In this document: positions 1 through 12,815 of the stretch, piece by piece
Layout of the letters: each line of letters opens with the position of its first letter
How positions within the stretch are numbered: the stretch's first letter is position 1
DNA from: Cacajao melanocephalus
Lineage: Eukaryota > Chordata > Mammalia > Primates > Pitheciidae
Assembly: GCA_963573385.1 (NCBI GenBank)
Contig: CAUYLG010044640.1
Coordinates: 1 to 64,000, forward strand
Length of the DNA stretch: 64,000 nucleotides
Direction of reading: 5' to 3'
Notes under the pieces: generated by a model
Seen by the model: only the letters and a program-made list of their open reading frames with translations
Database searches by the model: none
Told to the model about the DNA's origin: nothing
Made by a program: the position numbers and the translations under genes

Positions 1-132
1 CTAGCGTAATATTTATCCATGAATGTGTCAACAAACAGAAAAAAAGCCCCACCCAACCTATTAAAACATCTGTATTTTTAACAATTTTTTCTTTTTGTGA
101 CAATTATTTCCAGTCTTGTGAAATTTTTTTAA

Positions 133-169
<37 letters not shown>

Positions 170-411
170 TATTGACGAGACCTGGAGAGTCAGGAGTAAA
201 GAGAGCAATACATGGGATAAATAAATGGACTGACTCTGGAAATGTTTTGGAGATAATGTCTACAGAACATGTTGATATAGCGAATGGGGGAAAAAAAGCA
301 ATGAAGGCTGAATATTAAGTTTAGGGTTTCAACACCTCCATGAGTGATGGTGCCATTATCTGAATTGGTAAATTATAGGAGATTCAAGTTGGGTGCTGGT
401 GGAGTCAAATA
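1..411. other. Unassigned AT-rich sequence with an A-run
   Basis: I recognise no gene or repeat family here. The visible landmark is a T-rich then A-rich tract ending in an uninterrupted A-run at about 140-166, which could be a decayed retroposon tail. No element body is recognisable upstream of it. Confidence 0.4.
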
Positions 412-766
412 CAGTCATGTGTCAGTTACCATTGGGGATATGTTTTGGTAGATGTGCTAGGCTATTTCATTGTCATGGGCACACACAATAGAATGCACTT
501 ACACAAATTTACGTGACATTGCCTACTGTACATCTAGTCTGTATGGTATAGCCTATTGCTCCTAGGATACAAACCTACACAGCATGTCACTGTCCTGAAT
601 ACTATAGGCAACTGTGACATAATGGTTAAGTATTTGTTTATCTAAACATATCTAAACATAGAAAGGGTCCAGTAAAAAAATACGGTATTCCAATATAATC
701 TTACAGGACCATGATTGTATATGCAGTCCTCCATTGACTGAAACAGCCATATGCAGCACATGACTG
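412..766. mobile_element. Non-autonomous Tc1/mariner-like DNA transposon (MITE)
   Basis: This 355-bp element has perfect 10-bp terminal inverted repeats (CAGTCATGTG at 412-421, its reverse complement at 757-766). TA dinucleotides sit directly outside at 410-411 and 767-768, the target-site signature of Tc1/mariner/pogo elements. The interior matches my memory of a common primate Tigger-type MITE, with phrases such as 'ggtatagcctattgctcc' and a doubled 'atctaaacat'. Many former CpG sites are decayed. There is no coding capacity. The class is well supported; the subfamily name is not assigned. Confidence 0.8.
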
Positions 767-1069
767 TATTCTATTTCAGTCATGTTTATTCTGATGCACT
801 TGTAAAACTTTGAAAAGGAGGCATCTTGTTGGCAAGAGAAGTCTGAGGGGACATACACGTTTGTTTCCTGCCAACATGCAAATAGTATTTAAAGCCACTG
901 AGTGAATGAAATTGGCTAAAGAGAAAATAAAGCTTTCAAATAAAAGATTAAGAACTAAGAAAACACTTTAGGAGATGGGCAGAGATGCCAAAAGTTTCAC
1001 CCACTATGACAAGTCACATTAATATAGGACTGTATGAACATAGTGAGGTTTTGTTTGTTTTAACAAACA
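767..1069. other. No recognisable feature
   Basis: About 300 bp between the MITE and a MIR. I see no repeat signature and no meaningful reading frame. Confidence 0.4.
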
Positions 1070-1312
1070 CTTGTAAAATACTTACTTTGTGCCAGGCATG
1101 ATTCCAAGCACTTTGCAAATGTTACTTGTTTATTTCTCGTAACTTTCACATAAAGAAATTATGATTGTTGGCTGTGTTTTGCAAGAGGAGGCATGTGTAG
1201 GTTTAGTAACTTACTCAAGGTCACATAGCTAGTAAGAAGCAGAATCTGGACTCAAACGCAGGCAGTCCAGCTGCAGAATTCACACTCTAAGTACTCTTTC
1301 ACTATACTATTC
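1070..1312 (-). repeat. MIR SINE
   Basis: The minus-strand order of MIR blocks is present: 'gtgccaggca', 'aagcactttgcaaatg', the 'aaggtcacatagctagtaag' core and the 'ctggactcaaacgcaggcag' block. This is an ancient mammal-wide tRNA-derived SINE, near full length for the family (about 260 bp) and diverged. Confidence 0.85.
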
Positions 1313-1589
1313 TGAGCATCCTGTGGTTTCACCTGGATTCAGTGAGATTCTCCCAGTCATAAGTGAATATGTGAGATGGGAATGAAAGTACATCGGCTCC
1401 TGTTTAACGTTCTGGATCTTGATTCTTCCTAACTTGCACCACTTAAAGTCAATATTGCTCAAACTCATAGCTTTTAACTACAGAATAATTTTTATAGATG
1501 TCATTTTATTGTATGCCTTCTGCTACCATTGTGGTTTCAGGCTTTCAGAATATTGTGATAAACCTGTACCTTGTTTTTATTTTCTCCAA

Positions 1590-2190
1590 TCATTTTTTAG
1601 TTATTGCAACAAGACTAATCCAAGCACAATGGCATCCTATTATATCCTTGATCAAAAACCTTCAGTGACCTCCCATTTCTTGTAGGGCAATGTCTACACT
1701 CCTCTCCTGGTAGCCACAGACATCTGTAATTTGGCCTCAACTTCCAAGCTCATTAGTCACAATTCCCCAGCATGTAGCTACTGCTGTCAACCTGGACTAA
1801 TTAACTCTTCCCTAGGTATGTCCTCAGCATTCTCAGCTCAGCAGCTTTGTCATGCCTCTCAGCATATTTATTTTCCTACTCTACCCCACCCTGAAGTCTT
1901 CTCTATACCTGCCTGTTGGAATCTGACTCATTTCACACAAGCCAGCTTTAGAGTACCTGCTTTCATGACTCCTTGATTTTTTAACTGGAAGTGATCAAAT
2001 TCTATTCTGAATTCTTAAACTTTCTTTGTACTCTTTACCATAGACATCACATTATAGGAATTTGTGTGTACAGATTGTCAAGTCCTAGAAGGCAAATAAT
2101 TTGTGTTTTTTCACCCGCTATACTGCCTGCAAGGTGCCTGGCTAACAGTAGGTGTTTAAAGTGTTTATGTACTTGATAAACAGATGCAAG
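1590..2190 (+). repeat. L2 LINE 3' end
   Basis: Plus-strand L2 landmarks occur in order: the 'aaaaccttcagtgacctccc' block near 1655, a diverged middle, and the 3' end with 'ctagaaggcaaataatttgtg', 'ctatactgcctgcaaggtgc' and 'agtaggtg' near 2085-2160. The reading frames inside are short and diverged, so this is a relic. Confidence 0.7.
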
Positions 2191-3060
2191 AAATCTCTCT
2201 CAGCTGCTTCTTTCAATCTGATTCGTACCTGAAGAGCACTGTCCCCTTTGCCTTGCTTCCAGTGGAATGAATCTGCTTCCCAGATGCATTCGTATTGTAG
2301 AGTGATTTATTACGCCTTTTCCTGAAATATATACTAAAATCAAGAATGTTAAGGGACTCACTCCAAAGTTAAGCCTTTTGCAGATAGGGTGAACTCTAAA
2401 CAAGACATTTTACCCTCAGTTTGGCACTCAGCAAACTGCCTTTCAGATGCTTCAGCAAAAGAAATAAAACCAAAAAACAAAGATTTATTATTATTTTTTT
2501 TTGTGGATGTGGGAGATTGGGAGGAGCCATTGGTGTATAGATGAGAAGCAAGTCTTGAAAATTCATTTGTTTTCATCTAAATAAGACCAAATGAAACTTT
2601 TCAGGTTTTTATTTTACTACTTTTTTTTCACAATAAAACATATTTCTAACTGGAATTTTTTAAGTTGGAAAGAGTTATTTTGCAATACTTATGAACTAGA
2701 TATTCTGGGTTTTTTGATCAGGAAAATAAACTCCACATATTAAGTTTTAACTTTGTAGTTTCAGTAATAAAAGCAAGATATTGAATCAAATATATAGTAT
2801 GATACATTTTTTTATATTCTCTTATAACTACATAAGAAAAACTCTGGAAGGAAAGCTGCAAAAGATAAGCATATATCTCTGGATGATAGTTACTATCTTT
2901 TCTGTACATTTCTACATTTTCTATTTTTTAAAATAATTTACATGAATTTTATGTGAAAATTCTGTTAAATTGAGCTTTTATTTTAAAAGAATTATGAAAA
3001 AAGGAGAGGTTGAGAGTTTGTAGAGTCTATGTAAAATTTAAGACTAGTGAAAACCTTATA
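2191..3060. other. AT-rich sequence, nothing identified
   Basis: No repeat family or credible gene is recognised. The stretch contains short T-runs (near 2490 and 2623) typical of bulk AT-rich DNA. Confidence 0.4.
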
Positions 3061-3640
3061 GTCTTTTAAAAATCTATTTTACTGAGAAACAATTTACTTA
3101 CAGTAAAATTCCTTAATTTCAAATTTATAATCTTACGAGTTTTCACAAGTGTATACAGTACCGTAACTAATATCAGTTTATGTAATATTTTTATCCTCCT
3201 AAAATGTTCCCTTGTGCCCCATGGTAGTTGATCAACTCCTCTGACCTCTGTGCCCTTGGAAATCAATGTAATTTTACATTTCCTAGAGGTTCATGTTAAC
3301 AGAATCATGTCATATAATCTTTTGTAGCATTTACTTCCCTTAGCATGGTGCTATTAAGGTTCATCCATGTTATATTGTTGACTGTGTCAGTAGTTCATTC
3401 TTTAATGTTGCTGAGTAGTGATTTATTCTATACATACATCACAATAACATATTGATGAACATTTGAGTTGTTTCTAGATTTTGTCTATCTGAAATAAAAC
3501 TTATGAACATTCATCTGCAAAGTCCATGTATGAACATATGTTTTCATTTCTCTTGATTAAATACCTAGGAGAGGAATTGCTGCATCTATGGAAATGGTTG
3601 TGTGGTCTTTCATTTTTAGTTTGTTAAAGTGCTGAATTAA
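3061..3640 (-). mobile_element. L1M fragment (3' portion)
   Basis: This is a minus-strand old L1. Read as reverse complement it gives the mammalian L1M 3' region; the visible plus-strand blocks are 'ggttcatccatgttatattg', 'tttctcttgattaaatacct' and 'aggagaggaattgctgc', in the right order. It is diverged and non-coding. Confidence 0.75.
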
Positions 3641-3865
3641 TGATTTGGTTTTGAATATTGAAGTAACAGTATTTCTGGGATAAACTGCACTTGACAAATT
3701 CCTTGAAAATACTTTCTACTACAGCTTATTACAGAAGAAATAATCTGGATAATCATGTAACAATTCAAGAAATAGAAGTAGTAGTTATAAATATTTATAG
3801 AAATTAAATCTTCATAGAAAATAAAGAAATTATGGAAGACATCTTCTATCTAGATGATAGATGAT
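3641..3865. other. Unassigned AT-rich spacer between L1M fragments
   Basis: This lies between a minus-strand and a plus-strand L1M fragment. It may be decayed L1 too, but I could not place it. Confidence 0.3.
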
Positions 3866-4165
3866 AAACATACAACCTATCAAGATTAACATGAAGAAAC
3901 AGAAAACCTAAACAGACCAATAATGAGAAAAGAGACAAAACCAATAATCAAAACTTTACAGCTCATTTCATTTCATGAAACCAGACACAGAATCACCTTG
4001 ATACTAAAACCAGACAAACATGTTATATATATATAAAAAAATGCTTTTAGACCAATATGCCTCTTAAACATAAGTACAAAAATCCTTAACAAAGGATCAA
4101 CAAATGGAATATAACAGATAAGAAATGATAGCTGTATAGATGGAAATTTGAATCTACACAAGGAG
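3866..4165 (+). mobile_element. L1M ORF2 fragment, internally deleted
   Basis: The piece starts with 'aaacatacaacctatcaag' and runs through the ORF2 stretch just before the reverse-transcriptase core ('gaacagaccaataatgag'-type sequence), then jumps to a later RT block ('ccagacaaacatg', 'gaccaatatgcctc', 'gtacaaaaatccttaacaaa'). Its first 86 bp are about 90% identical to 5171-5259 and begin at the same base. Confidence 0.7.
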
Positions 4166-4189
4166 TAAACACCATAAAAGTTAAATATT

Positions 4190-4385
4190 TGGATAAAAAT
4201 GAAAGATTTTTCTCATTTTTAATTTCTTTAAAAGATAGCTTATGATTTAAAGTGAAAATAACTATTGTAATAGTTTATAACATGAGTAGGAATAAAATGT
4301 ATGACATTAATAACACAAAGCCAAAAGGAGGGCAATGAAAGTATACTTTTGTAAGATTTCCGTATACTAATAAGAGAGCTTCAAA
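4190..4385 (+). mobile_element. L1M fragment from just upstream of ORF2
   Basis: This resembles the region preceding ORF2 in old L1M elements: 'gataaaaatgaaagattttt', 'aatttctttaaaagatagc', 'aaaatgtatgacattaataa' and 'gtatacttttgtaag'. It follows an ORF2 fragment, which is the wrong order for one colinear element, so the two pieces are either separate insertions or rearranged. Confidence 0.5.
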
Positions 4386-4389
4386 ATAG

Positions 4390-4830
<441 letters not shown>

Positions 4831-4852
4831 TAAAGCTTCAATTTCTCTAAAG

Positions 4853-5170
4853 AAATTCCCAGTCTGGGTGCAGTGGCTGACAGCTATAATTGCAGCACTT
4901 TAAAAGGCCAAGGCAGGCAGAGGGCTTGAGATCAAGAGTTCGAGACCAGCCTGGGCAACATGACGAAAACCCATCTCTACAAAAAATACAAAAATTAGCC
5001 AGGTGTAGTGGCATGCACCCATAGTCCCAGCTACTTTAGAAGCTGAGGTGGGAGGATTGCTTGAGCCTAGGAGGTTGAAGCTGCAGTGAGTGATCATCAT
5101 GCCAGTGTCCTCTAGCCTGGGCAACAGAAGGTGACCCTGTCTTAAATAAAAATAAAAAATAAATTCCCAG
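4853..5170 (+). mobile_element. Alu (AluJ-like), plus strand, with target-site duplications
   Basis: The plus-strand Alu runs 4863-5160 and ends in an A-rich tail of AAATAAA units. Exact 10-bp target duplications (aaattcccag) lie at 4853-4862 and 5161-5170. Diagnostic blocks such as 'gaccagcctgggcaacat', 'ctctacaaaaaatacaaaa' and 'gcttgagcctaggaggttg' point to AluJ. It sits at the junction between the minus-strand L1M 3' UTR and the plus-strand L1M that follows. Confidence 0.93.
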
Positions 5171-7995
5171 AAACATACAACCTATCAAGACTAACAATGA
5201 AGAAACAGAAAATCTGAACAGACCAATAATGAGAAAAGAGATGAAACCAGTCATCAAAAACCTCTTAACAAAGACAAACCCAGGACCAGATGGATCATGG
5301 GTGAATTCTGCCAAACATTTAAAGACGAATTAATATGGTCCTTGTCAAACTCTCTGATGAAGTTAAAGAGGACAGGATTCTTCCAAAGTCATTTTACAAG
5401 GGCAGCATGACCTTCATACCAAAGCCAGATAAGAACACTACAAGAACAGAATATTACAGGCCAATATCCCTGCTGAACATAGATGCAAAAGTCCTCAACA
5501 AAATACTAGCAAATTGAATTCAACAGCACATTGTTGGAATCATACGCCCTGATCAAGTAGGATTTATCACTGCAAAGCAAAGATAGTTTAACAAACAGAA
5601 GTCAGTAAACATGATGTACCACATAGCAAAATGGATTATGAAAAATATATGATTATTTCAATAGATGCAGAAAATGCATTTGACAAAATTCAACATCCTT
5701 TCATAATAAAAATTCTCAACAGATTAGGTATAGAAAAAATGTACCTCAACATAATAAAGGCCATGTATGACAAGCCCACAGCTAACATCCTACACAACAG
5801 TGAAAAGCTGAAAGCTCTTTCTCTTATATCAGAAACAAGAGAGGAGTGCCCACTCTCATAATGTTTATTCAACATAGTATCGGAAATTCTAGCCAGAGCT
5901 ATTAGGAAAAAGAAATAAAAGATTCAAATCAGAAAGGAAGAAGTTAAATAGTCTCTCTCTGCAGATGATATAACCTTATTTATAGAAAATGCTAAAACTA
6001 CACCAGAAAAACTGTTAGAACTAATAAATTTAGTAAAGTTGCCAGATGTAAAATCAACATGCAAAAAATTTTGTATATTAGCAACAAACTATCCAAAAAA
6101 AAGAGATTAAGAAAACAATCAAATTTACCATAGCACCAAAAAGAATAAAATATTAGGAATAAATAAAACCAAGGAGATAAAAGATCTATATACAATGCAA
6201 ACTGAGATCCTGATGAAGACACAAATAAATAGAATGATATTCTGTGTTAATGAATTGGAAGGATTAATGTTAAAATGCTCATGTTATGAAAAGTTATATA
6301 CAGAGTCAACATAATTCCAGTGGATTTTTTCACATAAATAGAAAAAACAGTTGTAGATTTTACATGCAACCACAGACACCTCTGAATAGCCAATGCAATC
6401 TTGAGTTGCAATAACAAAACCAGAAGCATCACACTTTCTGATTTCAAACTATATTAGAAAGCTCTGGTAATCAAAACTGTATGGTAGTGAAATAAAAACA
6501 GACCAATAGAACAGAATAAGAGCCCAGAAATAAGCCTATGCACATCACTTAACTCATTTTAATAGGATGTCAAGAATACCCAACAGGGAAAGGATAGTTT
6601 CTTTTATAAATATTGTTGCGAAAACTAGTCACATCCAAAATAATGAAATTAGACTCTTGTTTTACATCATGCACACACAGAAAAAACTTGAAATGGATTA
6701 AGGCTTAAATATAACATCTGAAACTAATACTCCTAGAAGTAAACATAGGAGGAAAGCTCCTTGATATTGGTCTTGTCAATGATACTTTGAATATGACACC
6801 AAAAGCACAGGTAACACAAAAAGAAAAAAGTTGGACTACATTGAACTAAAAACCTTCTGCACAACAAAGAAAAAATAAAGATGAAAAAACCCATAGAATG
6901 GGAGAAAATATTTGCAAATTATATATCTGATAAATGGTTAATTTCCAAAATATATAAGAAACTCACACAATTCAATAGCAACCAAACCAAACAAAAAACC
7001 CTAATTTAAAATTGTGCAAATAATCTAGATGAATACTTTTTAAAAAAGGCATACAATTGACCAGTAGGTTCATGTAAAGGTATTTATTGAACATCATTAA
7101 TCATCAGAGAAGTGCAAATTAAAACCACAACGAGACGTCACTTCATACATGTTAGGTTGGCGATTATGTAAAAGACAAGAGATAACAAATGTTGGTGATG
7201 ATGATAAGAAAAGTGAACCCTATACACTGTTGTTGGAAAGGAAATTGGTACAGCCAGTATGGAAACAGTATGGAAATTCCTCAAAAAACTTTAAAATCAA
7301 ACTGCTACATGATCCTGCTATCTCACTTCATATACCCAAAGGAAATGACATCAGTATCTCTAAGATGCCTGCACTGTCATGTTCATTGCAGCACTATTCA
7401 TCATAGCCAAGAGATGGAAACAATCTAAGTGTCCATCAATGTATGAATGGATAAAGAAAATGCAATTTTTCTCACACACACAGGAATATTACCTAAATGT
7501 AACAAAGAAGAAAATCCTGTCACTTGACACACCATGGATGAACCTAGAGGATGTTATGTAAAGTGAAATAAGCCAGACATAGAAAGACAAGTACTATAGG
7601 ATCTCACTTATATGTGAAATCAAAAAAATTTGAACTCATAGAAGCAGAGGGTAAAATGGTAATTGTCAGAGCTTGGAGAAGGAGAAAGAGCAGAGCACAG
7701 GAAAAATAGACATTTATCAAAGAGTACAGACTTTCATTATAAAATGAATAAGTAATGAGTAATATACTGCATGGTGACTATATTTAATAATATATTGTAT
7801 ACTTTAATTCACTAAAGGAGATCTTAAGTGTTCTCATTACACATTCTCACAAAAGGTAATTATGTGAGGTAATGAATGCGTTTATCAATTTGATTGTGGT
7901 AATTCATTTCACAGTGTATACATGTATCAAATAATGTTGTGTGCCTTAAATATATCCAATTTTTATTTGTCAATTATACCTTTATAAAGCTGGGG
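5171..7995 (+). mobile_element. L1M (L1MA/L1MB-like), 5'-truncated, plus strand
   Basis: This is a truncated LINE-1 that begins inside ORF2 and runs to a recognisable 3' end. Translation shows reverse-transcriptase fragments: a 'PDKNTTRTEYYRPISLLNID' type segment at 5335-5517, then '[16 protein letters not shown]' and 'TREECPLS' at 5631-5861. These lie in different frames with stops between, so there is no functional ORF. The 3' UTR ends with 'gtgtgccttaaatatatcc', 'atttgtcaattatacc' and 'ataaagctgggg' at about 7935-7995, the L1MA/L1MB type of end. It splits an older L1M 3' UTR of opposite orientation. Confidence 0.85.
5335..5861 (+). pseudogene. L1M ORF2 reverse-transcriptase remnant
   Basis: Two open segments (5335-5517 and 5631-5861) carry RT palm motifs of L1 ORF2, including the first catalytic-Asp region '[13 protein letters not shown]' and the 'RTREECPLS'-like turn. 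Stop codons separate them. The downstream catalytic 'FADD' region, near 5960, is also degenerate. It is a relic with no coding potential. Confidence 0.8.
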
Positions 7996-8945
7996 AATAA
8001 AATGCTTCCATTTCTCTTCTCATCATACTCATGCTGCTTCCTGAACATATGGAAAATCATGATAATAGTCATCTTGAAGTCTCTGTCTGTTAATTGCATC
8101 ATTTGTGTTATTTCTGCTTTTGTTTCCATTGATTGGTTTTTCTCTTGGGCATAGGTTATCTTTTCTTGCTTCTTTGTATGACTTGCCATGTTGAATTGAT
8201 GGTAGATACTGTGAATTTTACTTTTTAGATTACTGGATTTTGTCATATTCCATTTCTAATGTTGGATCTTTTTTCCAGTATGCAGTTAAGTTACTTGGAA
8301 TCTTTTGTAGCCTTTGAATCTTTGCTTCATTAGGGTAGTTCCATCAATCATTCTAAGGCTACTTTAGCTCCTGTACCAAGACCATGCCCTTTCATGGGTT
8401 CTACCTGATACTGTGTGTATTATATACCTAAGTATTTCCTCTTTACCTGTTGGGAATACAAACTCTTCCCAGCCCTTTGTGACCTCTGTTGTGATTACCT
8501 GTTTTCAGCTTTTTACCTTGGCTTTGGGTAGTCTTCTCTCAAGCATGCTAACATTCATCGTCAGCCAAAGACTCAAATTTCTGCACATTTCTGGCACTCC
8601 ATCTTGGTATAGTTTATTTCTCTTCAGTAACTTGCACCATGATTTCTAGCTGCCTTGGTATCTCCAAACTGTGAACTGTCTCTTCCACTCAGTGAGGCTA
8701 CCAGATTCAGTTTGGATTCTCCCTCTCTGTGCTTTGATCTGGAAACATTTTTTTCAGATGATGCTTTGGGCCATTTATAGTGGTCATCTTGTTTGTTTCT
8801 CTTCTTTCAGGGATCATTGTCCTGCATAACCTGCTGTTCAATGTCTGAAAAACACTTTTTATATATCTATACTAATTATCTAATTGTTTAAGGCATAAGG
8901 GTAATCATCCCTGTCATTCCATGATGGTCTGAAATGAAAATTTCT
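7996..8945 (-). mobile_element. L1M (L1ME/L1M4-like) 3' UTR, right part of the split element
   Basis: The minus-strand L1M 3' UTR continues from 4390-4862. Recognisable plus-strand blocks include 'cttgaagtctctgtctgtta', 'ttctgcttttgtttccattg', 'ttcttgcttctttgtatgac', 'ttactggattttgtcat' and, near 8805, 'tttctcttctttcagggatc' followed by 'gtcctgcataacctgctg'. It is non-coding and diverged. Confidence 0.65.
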
Positions 8946-10690
8946 TTAGTCATTCTCTATTTGGAGACCTACATTCAACATCTCTAGAATGCACATAAGG
9001 CTTTCAAGGAAAAACAGGAAGCAAATTACTATCATAGAGGATCTGAGGGTCCCAGCACCTGCAGTAAAAATGATATCACTAGTGGAAAACAAACATGAGC
9101 ACTCACAAATAGAGCAGGTACCTGATACTGGTTTGATGTCAGAGTTCCAAGTTTACAGATGAAGGTGAAAGCCCATGTCTTTCTTGTAGTGGAGGTGGTG
9201 GTTTTTCTGTTACTGATTTTGAAGGTCACTTGAGAATGACTCCAAAAAAAGAAAAAAGGTCATCTTAATTCTATAAAGAATCTTTGTTACTTCCTAGCTA
9301 TATCATCTCCAACGGATACCCATTTGCCTTCTCCTTACACACATGGTGTGTCTAATCAGTGTCACCTTCTGAGAGGACCTGCTCTAATGCAGGATTGCTT
9401 GACCCTTTGGAATCTTCTCTGTACCATTCAACCAAATATCTCTTCCTCCTGTTGATCTGCTCTGTCCTCCTGAAAAACATAGAATGTATTGTGTTAGATA
9501 TTAATCATTGACGACCATTATGAGGTCTCCCTTAAATAATTTTTATCTGAATTACAATCCTCTGTCGTCTTACAGAGAACATGGCTTTCAGACCCTCTTT
9601 CCATACTACCCATTATTCTTTGGACAAACTCTAATGTGTTACTTTTACACTTAGCATATGATTACAATAAATGAATACTCTAACTTAAATATAGAGTGAA
9701 TGGGTCAATTACTTCCCATGACAAGGAAATTGGATTTCTCTTAATGCAGCTTAAGGTGGTATTAACTTTTTTCAAATGTGTAGAGATTTAATTTCTAGGT
9801 GTATCTGGAACTAAAGGTAATTTAAAACACATTTACTTTCTACCCAATTGATACATGGGTAGCAGAGATGATCACAGGGAGCCCGTTGGTTCATCCATCT
9901 GTCTGGGCTTTAGATAGAGATTCGTGCTGGTTTCAGATCACTTTAAAAACAATCAATGTAACTTTTATTCCCTGAATTAAAGTGAGTGCCTGCTGTTATG
10001 ATGATCACTTCTCTCCTGAAATTTTCTATCAGCTTCCAGCTGACAAAAGGTGCTACATGGAATGGAAGTATTTTTTTAATCCCTGTCAACAGTGCGAATA
10101 GGAACTTAATCTAATATTTAGAGGAAAAAGTTACTCATTCTGGATTTCAGTGCTATAATAATACTACTCATAGAGAAGTTTGTCTAATACGTATTTTCTT
10201 TCTCAGAATCATATGAAGAACAAGAAAATAAAGACATTCTCAGTTTCCTAAGAACCAAATTGTCAAGATGGGGGATAATTAAACTACATTTCCATTATCA
10301 CAGGAGTTCCAGAAGAGTAAATAATTATGAAATGCATGAGTTGGGAAAAATTTTAGAAATCATTTAATTCCATTCTCTCACTTTGCAGGTAAAGAAAGTG
10401 AGGCCAAGAGAAATAAAATTATTTCCACGTGTTCCATGTGGTCGCATAGTTGGTGTGTGATAAAACAGGCCTTCTGAGCCCCTACCAAAATTTCTACTAA
10501 ACTATTTGAAATATTTCTTAAAATATACCATGTTACTAAATTAATTTGAAGCAGGACTCATAGAAACACCAAATCTTAATTGCAGTCATATTATGATGAT
10601 TAAGACAAAAAGGAAAAGATAAGCAAAAAATTGGTGAGAGACATGTTTAAAGGTGTAGAGTAGGGAGGAAGTCAGAGGTCCTATAATTTA
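8946..10690. other. Repeat-poor stretch, no gene recognised
   Basis: I see no Alu, L1, LTR or coding exon. A short MIR-like phrase near 10360-10450 ('ttagaaatcatttaattccattctctcac' region, then 'aaagaaagtgaggcc') suggests an ancient repeat relic, but it is too decayed to name. Confidence 0.4.
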
Positions 10691-10699
10691 TTGTCTTTC

Positions 10700-10810
10700 A
10701 GATGCACAGAGTTGTTCCAGTTTTGCAAAATGCCCATAAAATGTCTTATTTGCTTCTCATCACAATTTTATGAAGCAAGTAGATGGAGCAGATCTGATTT
10801 CTTTCCTTTA
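10700..10810 (-). repeat. Possible MIR fragment
   Basis: 'ttgcttctcatcacaatttt' followed by 'atgaagcaagtagatgga' resembles the middle of MIR in reverse. It is short and diverged, so the call is tentative. Confidence 0.35.
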
Positions 10811-10964
10811 TAAATCCATCCTTTATACACATATCTGTTCTTGCCTCAGCAGTACAGATGCCATTTACTAGATCAGTTAATAGATGACAAGTCTCTGTTT
10901 GCTTCTTGTTTTAATCTTTAATTCAGTCTAGTCTGGTGTATTCTAATTCCTAAAGGCAACATGG

Positions 10965-11150
10965 TATCAGAATACTGAAGTGTTGTAAGAATCATACTCG
11001 TTTCAACACTGACACAAGCTGCTCAATTTGGGCCACAAATTGGTAGTCTTTCCAAGCTTCTGTGCACTCATTCATGAAATGTAAATAATAACACTATTTT
11101 AGAGTTCATGTGTTGATAAAACTACTGGTGACAAGTGTGCCTAGTAGGTA
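10965..11150 (+). repeat. MIR SINE
   Basis: Plus-strand MIR pattern: an 'aacatggtatcagaatactg' start, 'ttctgtgcactcattcatgaaatg' region, 'taataacactattttagagt' and 'agtgtgcctagtaggtacc'. It is a diverged relic. Confidence 0.55.
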
Positions 11151-11319
11151 CCTGGTTACTTTTCTTTGTAAGTCTTCCCCACCCCCATATCCTCTCTTTA
11201 AACTTTAGTTCTCTGTATCCCACTGAGGTGTTCAGTTTATGTGCATAACTTCCTAATTAATTCTCTTCTGCTTGTCCTAAATTATTTAGAAATGCGTTTT
11301 AAGCATGATACCTATTTCC

Positions 11320-11850
11320 TCCATCCATTCAATACTGTTCATTCAGTGCCTTCTATATACCAGACACTTGGATACAATAGAACAATTGGATGGAATACAG
11401 ACCAACAGAGAGGGAGTAGTTTTTCACCTTGAGGAACTGAGGAGGTAAATACATGAAGTGTAGGTTATGAAAAAATGCTATGAAGAGTGTTGGGCCAGAG
11501 GGTGGTAGTAGGTGGGCAAGATAACGAGGGTCTGGTATGGAACAAGAATCATGCTTTAAGGTATGAGTAGAATTATTTCCTCATTTTAGGAAAAGATAAG
11601 GGAATTGTTCATTGAGGGAACAGAATGACCAAAGGCACAGAGGCTAGAAAAGTCATGGTGTGTATTGGAAAAGTACAGACTCTGCATAGTTAAGACAATA
11701 TTCATAAAAATGTCTGAGAAGGTGAGGCTGGCATAATGTCATCTGGGGCAGATCACAGAGGGCCTGGAATATTCTTGGGGAGAGGGTAAGAGTAAGCTTT
11801 CAAATCTTTATTCTTCTGGAGGTTTTTAGGAGGAGAGTATTTTATTTGTT
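11320..11850 (-). repeat. L2 LINE 3' end
   Basis: The reverse complement of the L2 3' region is visible: 'ttcagtgccttctatatacc', 'agacacttggatacaat', 'gctatgaagagtgttgg', then 'caaaggcacagaggc' and 'gatcacagagggcctgg'. The order matches an L2 read from its 3' end inward. Confidence 0.6.
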
Positions 11851-11899
11851 ACGGGGAGAAAAATTGCTCTTTGACTTAATTTCTGCTTATCCCCTTTAC

Positions 11900-12572
11900 C
11901 CTCTTATATGCAAATGTATATTTCTTTATGAAATGTACACAATGCATTCCACCTAGTATAAAGCAGAGTTTTAAATTGCCTCTCCTGGTTCTAAATCCAG
12001 GTGTTACTCGCTGGTCTTTATCTTGCTTGATCTCTGGGGTATTCTATATCGTTGACTGTAACATCTCTTTAAAATTATTCTCCATTAGCTACTTAGATAG
12101 TGTCTCATGACTCTTTTACTTCTCAATGCTGACTTTTTAAGCATGGGTGTGAACTCTCTTCTCCCTACATAATATTACAGGGTGATTTATTTCACTTCCG
12201 TCTATTCAACTGCCAACCAAGGGATTTCAAATCTGGGTAGCCAAGATCTTTCTTTTGAGTTCCAGCCATTTCCATTTCGATATCCCACTGATTTCCAAAA
12301 TTGACATCATCATCTTTTCTTCAAAATCTTTCCCCACTTCTTGAGTTACCACATCACTTGGATTAATCATTCTCTCTTCCTTCAGTTATAATGTAGACCT
12401 TAGCATGCCGTTCTTCTGCCACTGTCTGCTCGTTGCCCTCCCTGAGGCAGGCAATGACTAAGGTCCTTCATTTTCTGGCCTTGCCTGCCTCAATAGCTCC
12501 ACCTGTACCTCATACTCTAGTTCATTAATGACTGTGAATGTATCATGCTCTGATACATCACTGGCTATGATA
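11900..12572 (+). repeat. L2 LINE, upstream part (split by a MIR)
   Basis: This resembles the L2 region around the end of ORF2: 'gagttccagccatttccat', 'gatatcccactgatttcc', 'cacttggattaatcattct' and 'ggtccttcattttctggcc'. Together with 12816-13140 it forms one L2 interrupted by a minus-strand MIR. Confidence 0.6.
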
Positions 12573-12574
12573 AT

Positions 12575-12815
12575 ACTACTAATAACAATTGCCCGTATTT
12601 ATTAAGGGCTAACTGTGTTTCAGGCACTAGGCCAAAACACTATATATTCATTATCTTATGTAATTCACACATCAACCCTATGTGGTCAGTTTTTTTCATT
12701 GTCCCTGTGTTTGGAAGAAGACACGGAGGTTTTCAGGTTAAATAACTGACCCAGGCTTGCAGCTAGGAAGTGGCAGAGCCAGAATTCCTACTGTTAAGCA
12801 TGATGCCATGTTGCT
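12575..12815 (-). repeat. MIR SINE nested in L2
   Basis: A reverse MIR with a clear core: 'gtttcaggcactaggcc', 'ttatcttatgtaattcacac', 'ccaggcttgcagctaggaag' and 'tggcagagccagaattcc'. It lies between two plus-strand L2 pieces that are colinear, so it inserted into the L2. Confidence 0.8.
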